Positions 24,879-36,069 of a stretch of DNA of 64,000 nucleotides are shown here, piece after piece. Both the position numbers and the translations under genes were made by a program. Positions within the stretch are counted from its first letter, which is position 1. Every line of letters starts with the position of its first letter. Location of the stretch: NCBI RefSeq assembly GCF_921293095.1, contig NC_060248.1, positions 82,219,243 through 82,283,242 on the forward strand, written 5' to 3'. The DNA comes from Ischnura elegans. Its lineage: Eukaryota > Arthropoda > Insecta > Odonata > Coenagrionidae. The notes beneath the pieces are model-generated. The model had not been told where the DNA came from, searched no databases, and worked only from the letters and a program-made list of their open reading frames with translations.

Positions 24879-25123
24879 GCTTGAAAAAAAATCATCATCA
24901 ATCAAAAAACAGAAAATTTTCTGGTGCTTAAAAGACTGAGTGTTTCATTTGTAATTCATGTTGAAATTCGAATTTTATCATGATATTTGTGTATTTGATC
25001 ATTGTGGATTCTCTATATTTCATTGAAAAATTGTCAGTGTTCTGTCATATTTTCCATCTTTACGCTGTATGTATGTGTCAACCTAGTTTTGGCTCAAGAT
25101 GCTGAGAGAAAAGGAGAGAGAAA

Positions 25124-25129
25124 ATTAAA
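25124..25129 (+). promoter_or_regulatory. Tsf1: Possible polyadenylation signal of transferrin
   Basis: ATTAAA about 245 bases after the stop codon, the best-placed variant signal in the AT-rich 3' region. No canonical AATAAA was found nearer. Confidence 0.4.
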
Positions 25130-25944
25130 GTGTAAATTTGAAAATTGAATTTTAGTTTTACTGGCTAAAGGTCTATATCCGCATTAAGATACCTGTCCCT
25201 GTATGATCACTGAAGTTAACCCTTTAACAGAGGAGTTTATTTTCGAGTTTTATTTTCTTTTTCCTTTAAAAACTGCTAAATTACTCGCCAAGCATTCTGA
25301 TAAGCACTTAGTTTTAAAATTCTGTTGATTCGTTCTTGCTTGAGGGTGTGTGTCAATATGGACATGCTAGCCATTCCAGCCACTGGTCTGCATTCTGCAG
25401 AAATATGGTTCGTACCTTCATAATTCTCATTTTTATTGCATGATAAAAAATATGTTTCTGCATTTACCCATAATACTTATTTCATTTGTCAATGCGAAGT
25501 AAGTTCAAATCATTATACTTTACTTTTTCGGTTTAAACATTTTTTTTAGCTGTCCAAGGAACTTAATAATATAAAACTCAGTTTTGGGAACAGCTATTGA
25601 ATGGAAAAACGCATTATCAATGAATTTATTAGCAAAATTAGTCCTATATACTTCTGGTAGAGTCTTTGAATACTATAAATTGGGTTTTCATGAGTATATA
25701 TATGATAGTCAGAATTTTATTGAAGTCAAAGACCTACATCACAATTACAATATTTCGAGCATTTGCTGGAAGAACATTCTTTGTAAGCACATTGGTGTTT
25801 ATCACACGGGAAAAATTGATGATCCCTGCCATCATACCTAGTATGTCATCGGACACTCTATTATTGGTTGCACTTGATAGCAAATGTCAAACACGACCAC
25901 CAGGTTTGGGAAAGATACATATTCGTTACAAAAACACTTGTGCA

Positions 25945-26611
25945 ATAGGGTGGTTTCCTTCATCAAAGAAAACGAAAGGCATTGATTGCGATTCGTTACC
26001 CACCATTAGTGTATTCAAAATATACAAATTATTTTGTTTTAGAAATACCGGGTTAGACGAACGGCAATGGTCCATTTTTATCCTCATTTGAAGAGGGCCA
26101 GATTGGCGCCCATGCGATGCCACTCCACGTGACGTCACAGGGACCTAGTTTCTATACGAGAGGATAGGAGTTATACGTCGTCTGAGGTTACCATTGCATG
26201 CATGAGGCGCAGAGCTCAGGGAAACATGTCTTAACAATCACTTATTAAAACTGGCTAAGGTCGGAAAGTTTTCCTCGTTTGATAAGTTATTAATAATCCT
26301 TATTTAAGCCAAGCGCTACCAGCCAGCAGGGTACTAGGCTAGCCGCTAGCAGCCTGCGTCGTATCAGAGCTAAGCCTCGCCTCAAGGTCACCTCGCAGGG
26401 CGGGAGGGGGAACCAGAAATACGTCACGCGGAGAGACTTCCCGACATTCATACTTAAGCGTCGCGTTTTCGCGCGCTTGAAAATTTTCACTATTCATTTA
26501 ATTGCGAAAAATAGATATCGGTATTTAAAAATCTAAAAGCGTGAAATGCGTACTCCAGGAGTAATAATCTTTCAATTTAGGCAATAAAAAAATAATAGGA
26601 AACCACCCTAT
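25945..26611. mobile_element. 667-bp MITE, copy 1, ends ATAGGGTGGTTTCC
   Basis: Ends ATAGGGTGGTTTCC and GGAAACCACCCTAT are perfect inverted repeats. Inside the left end is CACGTGACGTCACAGG and inside the right end a TGACGT in inverted orientation. A second copy at 60451 is alike along its whole length. It lies about 1 kb after the transferrin stop codon. Confidence 0.8.
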
Positions 26612-28170
26612 GTCTTGCATAAAGGCTGACTGCGGTATGTTTAAACCAGAATTTTCCATACAGATGCAGACATTTACAATAACAGCATCAAGGAGATAGC
26701 TTTATGTGGACCATCACCATTTTTTTCCTCAGATAACATTCCTGTACCTTTTGATATTTTGATCCGTGAGATCAGTATATATTGTAGTTAGAGAACACTG
26801 CTGGCTGCCTAACTTGTACCCTTTTTGAGGTAACAGGTGGGAATCTAGTGACCTTTGTGAGTGGGTGTACACCATGGCAAGATGACAAGACAGTCACCAC
26901 TGAATAGTTATTCCATCTAACAACAAAAATATTCTTGTTTTTCTCCTGTGCGAAAGCATGGGAGCAGCAGGGCTGCTTAGCTAGCTGTTTTTTTCAATTA
27001 ATGGGATACCTTTGGGTAATCTTTTTCTCCGAACTGCTCCAGTGCCATCATGATATTTATGAATGGCCTAATTGTGTGCACATTTTACGGCTTTTATCTT
27101 ACTGATTTATATCTGCACAGTGAAAAAAACCCTCATTATATTTTGAAACCCTGCAAATGGCATTATACACCAGAGTTTTTCAGACGTCATTGTCACTCTC
27201 CCAAAAATACTCTTCCTGAAGACTGCAATAACCACTCAGCATAGAGTAGAATAGAACAGAGAAAAATGCAATTTCTTCCGTCATGAACATTTTGAGCACC
27301 CCAACTAAGGGATTTACCGGGAAATGCAGAAAAATTCTTTTCGAGGAATATATTCTTAGCGGATGACATGTCATCTTGTGACTATGCGTTCGTCTTGGTC
27401 ATTATGCTGTCTCTTCCATCCCGTTCAGGACTAAAACTGACGGAGCAATTGTAATGGTTGCTTGTTTGCTTTCTCCTTGATTATCTCCCTGTGACTTACG
27501 ACCATGGATTGGACTTGGTTGGAAAATTTGGCCACTAGTTCAATGTGGTCGATGTGATCAAAGATCAATCTACTTTTGTAACTGCAAAGTTTTATATGCA
27601 GTACAAAGCATTTCACCATGAGCTTCATCATTGTGTTTATCAAACATCCTTTCCCCATCCACCATACCCCTGATTGTTGGGTATGTATACCAGTGGTAGA
27701 AAATACCCCTAACATTCTTCGTACTAGATAGTTGAGCAAAGTAAAATGCAGGCACCATGAATGAAAGTGTTGAATAGTATAAAGTGTACTTTTTGTACTA
27801 AAAATTAACGGAAATACTAGTATTTCCATTTATTTTTAGTCCAATTTTTAGTTAGTCCAATTAGTCCATTTTTAGTTCCAATATATAGCTATTACAAAAA
27901 ATAAAGCAAAAATATTGAAGTCGCTAAAAATCGGATGACATAAGGAAAAATTGAAAGGTATAGTAAAAATTAGAATTTTCATAGAAATCAATCGATTACA
28001 GACCCAATAACGACGTTTTTAGCCATAAACATCTCCCAAAAAAGACAAAGAAAGATTTGGAATAGTGGGATGGAATGGAATGTAATCAAACTTTTGAAAA
28101 CAAGGAATTTGAATTCATAAAAAAGAAAAAAATATTAAAAATTGATATTTGATGTTCCCCGACATAAACC
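26612..28170. other. Stretch without recognised genes
   Basis: AT-rich. It includes a short TAGTCCAATTTTTAGT-like repeat at about 27836-27885 and a 132-codon minus-strand open frame (27431-27829) that resembles nothing known. Confidence 0.45.
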
Positions 28171-28186
28171 TACCCCAAGGAGGAAG

Positions 28187-28308
28187 AAAAGTCAAAATGA
28201 CATCACTTTGACCTCAAAATGACCCACAAAAAGTCACTATTCAGTCAGGACTGTGAAGGTGACTTTTTGCGGGTCATTCTGATGTCAAAGTGACGTCATT
28301 TTGACTTT
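28187..28308. repeat. 122-bp near-perfect hairpin built from GTCAAAATGA-like motifs
   Basis: AAAAGTCAAAATGACATCAC on the left pairs with the complement ending GTCATTTTGACTTT on the right. Arms are about 50 bases with a loop near 28237-28258. Several direct and inverted copies of TCAAAATGAC lie within it. Confidence 0.7.
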
Positions 28309-28569
28309 GAATTCATTTGTACAAGTTTTCACTAAAAGTGAGAATCTATAAAAAAAATTGTCAAATATTCTCTACGATACTCACTCTCCCCGCATTCCAA
28401 CCTGAAGGTTGGTTTGGAAAGGTGAGGGTAGAGCTCACCCCTGACACTTAATCACACAACCGCGCATGCGAATATCACACCTTAAGGAGGGGGGCCAGTT
28501 CCTTTCCCTGGGCTAGTTCTACAGATAATTATTAATATTGGTACCCCAAGACATGACTGCGCCACTTGC

Positions 28570-29470
28570 CCTGGGCGATATATATCGTGAAATATCGCGA
28601 TAATTAATTATATCGGGAATACTAATTTGAGCTTTGTACATTATCGATAAATGATTGTCCGATAAATAGGGCCCATTAAAAGTATCGGGACTGATAGAAT
28701 ATTTTGGAACCGATAAAATATCACGATATATATCGTCCAATGAAAATGTAGAGTGCGATAAATTAACTGAGCCATTAAAAATATCGGAATCGTTAAAAAT
28801 AGTCTTCCGTTAAAATACTACGGAACTACTATATTATAAGGTAGATATATCCTTTCGATATAATATAAAGATATATAATCCGATAACAAATATTGGGCCT
28901 GATAAAAATCGCTATTTGATAAAATACTACGCTTGATAATCCGATAAAAAAATCGCCACTGCTAAAATATCACGAAATATCATCCAATAAAAATTGCTGC
29001 TCCAATAAAATATCACGATTTATTGTCTCATAAAAGCCGCAGCCGCGACAAAACATCGTGATTTATCACCCGATCGCGTCGTCGTGCACGATAAATTATC
29101 ATGTTTTGGCATCGGGAAATTAGTTTGGGAAAATGTTATTGGCTAGAATATGTATATAGGGTTGGCCTTCATTTATGCTAGACCATAAATCGGTGCGTTA
29201 AAAACTCACTAATATATGAAACATCGCGATATTAAATAGGAGGTATTTTTTCATCGAATTATATAACATGATATATTTTATCTGAAGGCAAATTTTTATC
29301 AGGCTGGAGATTTTTTTATGAAATGATACATCGTGGTATTTTATCGGTAGGCGATTTTTATGGGCTCCGACATTTGTTTCTGATGATATCTTTCGTAATA
29401 TTTTAATGGATATCGGATGATATTTATCGTGACTTTTTTGTTCTCGATATTTTTATCGATTTTCGTCCGA
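28570..29470. repeat. 900-bp foldback made of a 43-bp repeat in two orientations
   Basis: The left half is made of units like GATAAAATATCACGA followed by ATCATCC and AATAAAAATTGCTGCTCC. Five successive units start exactly 43 bases apart at 28918, 28961, 29004, 29047 and 29090; earlier ones (for example 28712) are less regular. After a centre near 29110-29215, the right half carries the same unit inverted (CATCGTGGTATTTTATC, GGATGATATTTATCGTGA) with looser spacing of about 60 bases. This resembles the tandem-subrepeat ends of foldback transposons. No coding potential. Confidence 0.7.
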
Positions 29471-29863
29471 GATTTAATGACGTTTTACGATAATTGTTCC
29501 TTAAAAATGGTCTATTACTCGCTTTTACCGCAAGAAAGTCCCCGGGAACGAACCTAGTTCGCCAAAATATTTCGAAGGAAATCCGTGACGCGCCATTTCT
29601 AAACTAGAATGCGCCGCGGTTTTTTTAAATAACTCATCGTCGCTGATTGCTACATTTGCATAAGAAATAATTAAGCTTCTCCTCGTTTTCAATAGTATTA
29701 TCGGTGAGAGCTTGTACGTGCGTCACCACGGAAATAATAGCCAATAATAAATATCGGTCTTCATTTCAAATCAACAATGGAGCGTTTGTTTCACTGTAAT
29801 GTGCCATTTCTCGGATTATTTACGCTTGTTTTTACAAACGAGACGAGAGATTACAACCTACAG

Positions 29864-30392
29864 GAGAGGAAAAGGAAATGAAAATTTGCTTTATACTACT
29901 CCAGAAGATGAGATGTTTGAAGCAGCTAATATGCCAAAACTTCTCTGGATGACAAGAAGGATTTAAACAACTTTGAAGAGCTCCTAAAAACCTCATCTCT
30001 CTTCAAATCATTTGTGAGTAAATTGACTGTTATCCGCTCTACACCATCCATCAAATTAACCCTTCTATTTTTCCTTCTTGTGCCATATGTTAAAGTTAAA
30101 ATGTATTTCGGTTTCCTTTCTCACAGGTTTAACATCTTAGACAAATTGCAGTTGATCATACTGATGGAGTTTTCAGCCCATGTGACCAGAAATATGTGTA
30201 CAAATGAATTTGCTCGCTGCATCAATTGGGATGGAGAGCTTGGAAAAATTATGTTCAACAATAAGGCTATTTGCAGTTAGTATCAATTTTTCTATTTAAT
30301 GTATCATCAAAATTAGAAACTTTCAGCTTCTTGATGTTATTTTTTCCTTTGTTTGCAGTCCCACTATGGAAGAATTTCTCTCAGGGTAAAGT
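29864..30392 (+). pseudogene. Broken DUF4806-like coding fragment with splice sites
   Basis: Three pieces look like exons. At 29864-30013 (acceptor ctacag, donor gtgagt) one frame reads NLLYTTPEDEMFEAANMPKL and the next frame continues SLDDKKDLNNFEELLKTSS. At 30127-30275 (acceptor cacag, donor gttagt) a frame gives FSAHVTRNMCTNEFARC then INWDGELGKIMF. A short third piece starts at 30359. The L.....DL..FE..L motif and the trailing (T/N).A...NW.G..GK..F motif are those of DUF4806 proteins, common and uncharacterised in insects. One base appears to be missing near 29939 and the phase does not fit at the next junction, so I call it a pseudogene. A 2.6 kb transposon begins at 30393 and cuts it off. 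The assignment rests on motif recall. Confidence 0.5.
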
Positions 30393-33030
30393 AATAGGGA
30401 ACTTGCATACATTTCAGAAACAGTTGTGAGCTCCAAAATCATGTAGAAATACATGTTTGCGTTTCACAGTGAAAAGGTTTTATTACTTTTTGATGTCGTT
30501 AGCCATATTTTATTCATTAAAGTTCAAGAGAATTTTCAAATACGAGTGGGACTCGAAAACGCCCGATGATTGGCTAGCGGCAAATTGACGTCATAGTTCA
30601 GTAGGAGGAAGCGAAGGAAGCAGCGTAGGCATTTGGACACAAGCGACGGCTTGGTTGTGAGGCATTTCTTAGTTCCAGTACAGTGAGTCCTCGTTTAACG
30701 TTCCTGAAAAATGTGACGATAAACGAAATGACATTAATCGAAACATATATCCCATAAGAAACAATGTTAAAAGTGAATATCGGCCTCTATACGCGAAAAA
30801 AATTTAGCGTATCATATCTGGGGCATTTTTTACGATGGGAATTCGATATGGTGGTCGCCCGGGCAACATCGTCGCAATTAAAGGATCCAACCGATGTGCA
30901 TCTGAAATGTTTTATAGTTCATAACAAAGTGAGACTTGCGTATAACATTGGCGAAAGCGTATACTCATGTGAAATGTGTATTCTTTTGGCAGTCCGGTAG
31001 AGAGTCTTACGGTGAACTTATTTCCACCTCGAAGCTGTCGATGATACTTTCAACTTAAAAATACCTTGCCTGGAGGGCGACAGGAAGCTCTGAGGAAGCC
31101 AGACTATTAATGTTTCAATTTAGTAGCGATAATATAGACGAACTTCCAACACAATCTACCATCTTGTAACTCAAAACTCCGAAACCACTTCCTATTCTGC
31201 AGAAAGAATCGGTCAATCGCATTTCGATTAATATAATAAATACAACGTCTTCAGGTGTTAATAAGTTACTTTTGTAATTAGAAGGCCTTCCTAAAGTAAC
31301 ATTAAAATTTTAATATTTTCCAAACAGAGTCTTTAATACATTTCGGGAGCTTTTCTCACGATATATCTGAAACCTACTCTAAAGGCGAGCTCATCGTCAT
31401 TGCGATCGGTTGTCACTTAAAAATTCCGTATCGGAAATCCTAGAGGGATGACCTTCGACGATGACCATGATCACCTGCACTCTCACTATCACTGGAGCCC
31501 GTGGTGAAAATACCATCCCAATCCAATTTCTATTTGGTTTTAACTGGGAAAGAGCAACATAGAACTGCACATTCTTTGGACAACTTTGGGTTTGACTTTC
31601 CCTCAAACATCCCATTTCCCCTGTGGTGCACATCAGTCCTATCTTTATACGATAACCTAACAACCTTTAAATGGATCCTTGGTTTATCCTGACAACCAAC
31701 TAAATGGAAATTGCTGATCCACACGTCTTCCTCTATCTCCACAGTTTCCAAATCAAGGGCCGCGGAACATTCCTCATTGTGACTCAACTTTTTCTGAAAA
31801 GCAAGCCGGCGTAGAATAAAATCAAAGAATGCTGCGATTCATTTTTTGTGACCACCTCTGGATTCCATTCTTTTTCCATCTACAACTTCCTTTATCTTTG
31901 GGACAAGACGATGTTTAAATATTTTCATTATAATTTATAACAAAATATAAGTTCTAAAAATACCCAAAAGCCATTTTATTAATCCGCACTGACGAGTGTA
32001 AATTAATGTGGAAGATGAATGCTGTAGACGTAGTAGTTTTCCTTTGGTTGAGTTGCAAAGTTCATGAAGTTGACAAAACGGCTAATTTTTCGGTGCGCGG
32101 AGTCATTTATATTGCACTGGCCGTGTCTATACATTTTTCAATTTTTTTGTAATAAAATAAATCAGAATTTAGGATAAAATTTCCTTTAAAATGACATATA
32201 GTTCATTATTATAGCATGCAGTGAAGCCAGGGTATAAATTTGCAAAGTACTGCGGCACATCATTTTGACGCCGACAGTAGAAGAAAACGCTGTCTTCTTG
32301 GCTGGCACTCGCGAATGCATGAGGATCAACGTTGCTCTGTATTTTCATATTTCCTCTCTTGATTTTAAACATCATGGAATTTTCTATGTCCTTCCGTAAC
32401 TGAAATTGAACAAGTGCCATAAATAATTTGAGTCCATCATAACCATCGAGAAACACCTATCTCGATTTTTGTTGTGAAGTTGAGTTTTTATTCTACGGCG
32501 GCCGAATTATCGAAAAATCTCAGTTCCAAGTTATTCAGTCAATGAAATATGGATATATTATTAATATTAAAGTTATCTTCGCTCACATAGCACACGGGTT
32601 TATCATTCCGTTTATTATACTCTTATTTTTCCGTTACGCTCATCCCGACAGACGGCATGCATCGAGGCTTTTCTTCTAATTTCCTCCGTGGGAATGCAGA
32701 CGAAAATTTTTTCTGGGGTGTTATTGCACAGAGGAACAATGCACCACTTGTAATTTTTCCTTATTTCAGCCATGTTCTCCTTTAAACGCAACGTGGCTCT
32801 TCCAAACCTGCAGTTACTGGGCTTGGATCTTGGACTCGTACTGAACTATGACGTCACGGCCAAAGATTAGTGGGGGCGGTATTTTTTAGCCCGCGAAACT
32901 CGGGAGACTTTTGGGAGTCATTTTCTAGGGTAAAAACTGAATTTTAAGCGGAAAAAAGTATATTGCGGTACTAAGTGTTTACTGTAGTATATCAGCATAC
33001 TGTTTATAAAAAGTATGCAATTTCCCTATT
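30393..33030. mobile_element. 2.6 kb TIR transposon (AATAGGG family)
   Basis: AATAGGGAACTTGCATAC at 30393 is matched by GTATGCAATTTCCCTATT ending 33030. Farther in, TGACGTCATAGTTCAGTA (about 30591) is mirrored near 32852. Two short minus-strand open stretches (31397-31787, 32169-32456) may be transposase debris but match nothing I know. It adjoins the DUF4806-like fragment on its left. Confidence 0.65.
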
Positions 33031-33785
33031 AAGAAGAAGGCAAAGATTCAGCGGTGGTTCAACAAAATTGCTTAAGCAACTAGAGGCAACTGAAGGGAAA
33101 AGAAATGCTTCAGAATCAACTGTAATGGCCAATGTAGATGATTTTTCTTGATTTGTATTTGAAGAGGGAGAAAGGGAACACAAAAAGGAAAATTAAAAAC
33201 AAATCCTGAGGAATTTCTTCTTGTAAAATCTATCTGTTTTTTGTTGCAATAAATCCTAATAAAGGTGGAGTTTCATATCTGAAGTGTTTAATTTATCCCT
33301 AAATGACAATATAAATACAGAAATTATTAGTATGAATTGACCCAGACGGCACAGGAAGTTTTCGTACCTAAATACGAGGGTGGACAATCAAGATACAAAA
33401 ATCGCGCTTAGGAAGTTACTTAGAAGGTTTTGTTTCTTTATTTCCTTTAATGACGAAAAAAGATGCAAGAGGACTGGCAAATTCATATGCATCGATAAAA
33501 TTGTATCTCATCGATAAAACTGTATTCGGTCTGGGACTATTTTCTTTCGCGGGTGGTGCCATCTGGTGCCATCGTGCCATATCCTCCTAGAAAGATCACA
33601 TGCCTTCACAAGCCGTTGGAGATTGCATCGTGTTGCATCGTTTACGTCACGTCTCACCACATTTCAGGGATTTTTGTGGTTAAGTTTGTGAAAAATAGAG
33701 TGTCTGGTAATGGTGAAGTTTCCCTTATTCTTTAATTTCATTCTCTGGGCTTCAGAAACGTGTTTGTGAGATATTTTTGTTAAAA

Positions 33786-34560
33786 ATGCCTTCCGTGTGT
33801 GTAATGTCGGGATGTAATGGAATCTCCGGGACATGGCTCAAGTTTTTAGCTTTCCAAAAGATCCTGAGTTGAAGAAGAAGTGCATTTGGGCGATAAGAAG
33901 AAAACATTTCACCCCCACGAAAAACTGTGAGGTATGTACTCTTTCTCGCTGTAATTATTTGGATGTAATTTTAAGTTAGAAGTGGCTTCGGGATGTTGAT
34001 GCATCAACATCCCGAACTATTCAGTACTGAAGTACTATAGTACTATTCAGTACTAAAAATGGTGATTCAAAATATTGTAGCAGCAATTCTTTTGAAAATT
34101 CTTGCATTTTAGTTGTCTTTTTTGTATTAATTCATTCGGTAAACGTGTGGTTAAAGGAGAAACTAGGAATAAGCTGCCAAGTTTATAGGATCGAATATTG
34201 CTTCTTAGCTTGCCCTATGGTGTATTACACGTCGGCTTTCATCATTTCTAATTATCTTATGCTATAGTTTAAAACAATAAAAATATCAGGCATACAAATA
34301 TTTACTATATTTACGAGCCTATAGTAATTTGATTTCTCATGCAGAAATACCAAAAATTGGAAATGATTTGACCTAATAAGTTACATGGTATTTTATTATT
34401 TATTAATTTTAGGTGTGTGAGATTCACCTTGTGATATCAGAAAATAATCTGTGGCCTTGGACGAGAAGACGAGGAGAAAATTCTTGCTGAATTGAAGTTA
34501 CCCAGATTGGAGGAAGGTACCATTGCTTCACTGTTACCTGTCGCCAAGAAGACAGACATT
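33786..34560 (+). pseudogene. THAP zinc-finger coding fragment, two exons, frameshifted
   Basis: THAP is a C2CH zinc finger that binds DNA, found in P-element transposases and host factors. From ATG 33786: MPSVCVMSGCNG, then in a shifted frame FPKDPELKKKCIWAIRRKHF and TPTKNCE, donor gtatgt at 33932. Exon 2 starts 34413 (acceptor ttttag) with VCEIHL, giving the C..H pair, then LKLPRLEEGTIASLLP in a further frame, the usual segment after a THAP finger. Zinc ligands C5, C10 and the VCEIH Cys and His are all visible. One frameshift lies between residue 12 and the FPKDP segment and others follow. It sits inside an element with 14-bp inverted ends (33341-35853), so it is probably the relic of a P-like transposase. 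Confidence 0.65.
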
Positions 34561-35377
34561 GTGGCAGAAGTGACATATTTGTGGATGTGGATTTGATTTG
34601 TGCAAGTTGGTGCAGTGATAGTGGACGTTCATCGGAGAAAGTATTGACGATAGTTTGTATGTATCGACCAGTCCTCTTTTAAATAATTTTCTATTCGAAA
34701 GAGAATAAGAGTAATTGTTTCGCTAAATTAGATGTGGGATAGAAGAGAAAATTGGAAATATTATTGTGGTTGACAATAGAAAATACATAATATATGTATT
34801 GTATTTCTGTGGGTTTTTTCTTTCCTGCCTCTTTAAAATTTCTTGCGGTGGTGACTGCATGCAAAGTAAGTATAAAATCGGAGGTGTGATCTAAGAGATA
34901 ACATGTTTTATTTTACAAGTGTTTATGCTGGTGATTTGGCAGGACTTTCATATTTTTAATAGGTTGATACATTTACTGCAGTGACCTAGAGACTTTTACT
35001 CATCCCAAATAATTTTTCAAATACTTTAGCGCCTGATATGGGTAAGTTTTAGTAGCTGAGACTGAACTATACGTTAATTTTTGCTTGCATTTTGATGAAT
35101 TCGATCATACTAATAGCAGATGTGTCAGCAATCCTGTTTCATCGGCAATTTTTATTTAAAACTTTTATTTCGTCAGGCTTTAGGGTAAGCTTTTTAATGC
35201 TCGTGGGCTATGTGATGTCTTATATTTAGTGTCAAAATTAATAAGAATTTACTCTCATTAACATCTCAAGGTTTCCATCTAAGTACGAGCCACTTAAGAA
35301 TTCTGGATGCTGGGGATGCGTGAATTAGCCGTGAGAATCTCATTTTTCGCAGAGTTATTTAAGTGGCCGAGTAAGTT

Positions 35378-35526
35378 TTGTAAGTTCTCAATGGGTAAAT
35401 AATACTATATCATGAATTCTAATTACCATGAAAAACTCACAACCGACAAAAACTTTGTCGGTCGTGAGTCTTTCATGGTAATTAGAATTCATGATATGGT
35501 GTTATTTACCTATTGAGAACTTACAA
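35378..35526. mobile_element. 149-bp snapback MITE, nested
   Basis: Almost perfect hairpin: TTGTAAGTTCTCAATGGGTA at the left is mirrored by the end TTGAGAACTTACAA, and the arms run about 70 bases each to a small loop at CAAAAACTTTG. Only a few mismatches, so it is young or constrained. It lies inside the THAP element. Confidence 0.75.
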
Positions 35527-35885
35527 TTCATAATGATTCGTATCAAGGTTCTCGCTACGGTCGGTAGTTATCGATTGTGTTGCGTTCGATACATTTTTCG
35601 ATCGTGCGAGTTACGATATAACTAATTTCGACCTAATCGATTGAGATTAGCCTGAGTGCCGTGTTCCTGCGCGCTTTGTATCCAATCGTACGTGCTTAGT
35701 AGCGGACATTCACATGCTGCGTACGCGCTTCGTCGACAGGCCGCGAATGGAATGTATCCATTGACGAAAAGCGACGGAGCGGCATAGTATCCCCTTAGTC
35801 AATGGGTACTATGTACATACGAATTAGATACGGAGGGTTCTGTGCCGTCTGGGGAAATTAGAAGAACAAATAGGTTTGGTCACAA

Positions 35886-36069
35886 ATAGTCAAAGTGAGT
35901 TCAAAATGAGGTCAAAATGATAGGTAGTCATTTAAGGTCATATTGACATCATCATGAGTCACGAAGGATGTCATTTCAAGGGACCATTTTGAGGTCACCG
36001 TGACTACCAAGCCATGACTTGAAAATGACATCAAGATGATGTCAAAATGACTTTTCATTCCTCCTTGGG
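35886..36069. repeat. Cluster of GTCAAAATGA-like motifs, counterpart of 28187
   Basis: At least eight direct or inverted variants of GTCAAAATGA or GTCATTTTGA occur in 180 bases, ending in CTCCTTGGG. It is the mirror-image partner of the sequence at 28174. Confidence 0.6.

Larger units (their letters stand above)
33341..35853 (+). mobile_element. 2.5 kb DNA transposon with 14-bp TIRs and a THAP remnant (P-like)
   Basis: CCCAGACGGCACAG at 33341-33354 is matched in inverted form at 35840-35853. The interval carries the THAP fragment near its left end, as P elements do. No clear 8-bp target duplication was seen (flanks tgaattga and gaaattag). A 149-bp hairpin is nested at 35378. Length is close to a P-type element, but no catalytic region was recognised. 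Assignment to the P superfamily is inference from THAP plus TIRs. Confidence 0.6.
28174..36069. mobile_element. Possible 7.9 kb composite element with CCCAAGGAGGAA inverted ends
   Basis: CCCAAGGAGGAA followed by AAAAGTCA occurs at the left edge and, inverted, at the right edge (end CCTCCTTGGG). Both edges continue inward into clusters of GTCAAAATGA-like motifs. The interval encloses the 43-bp foldback, the DUF4806-like fragment, the 2.6 kb TIR element and the THAP element. It could be one large, much-invaded element or two separate MITEs of one family; no target duplication was identified. Confidence 0.35.

Noticed and set aside
27431-27829. 132-codon minus-strand frame
   Set aside because: No family resemblance, and no promoter or splice support.
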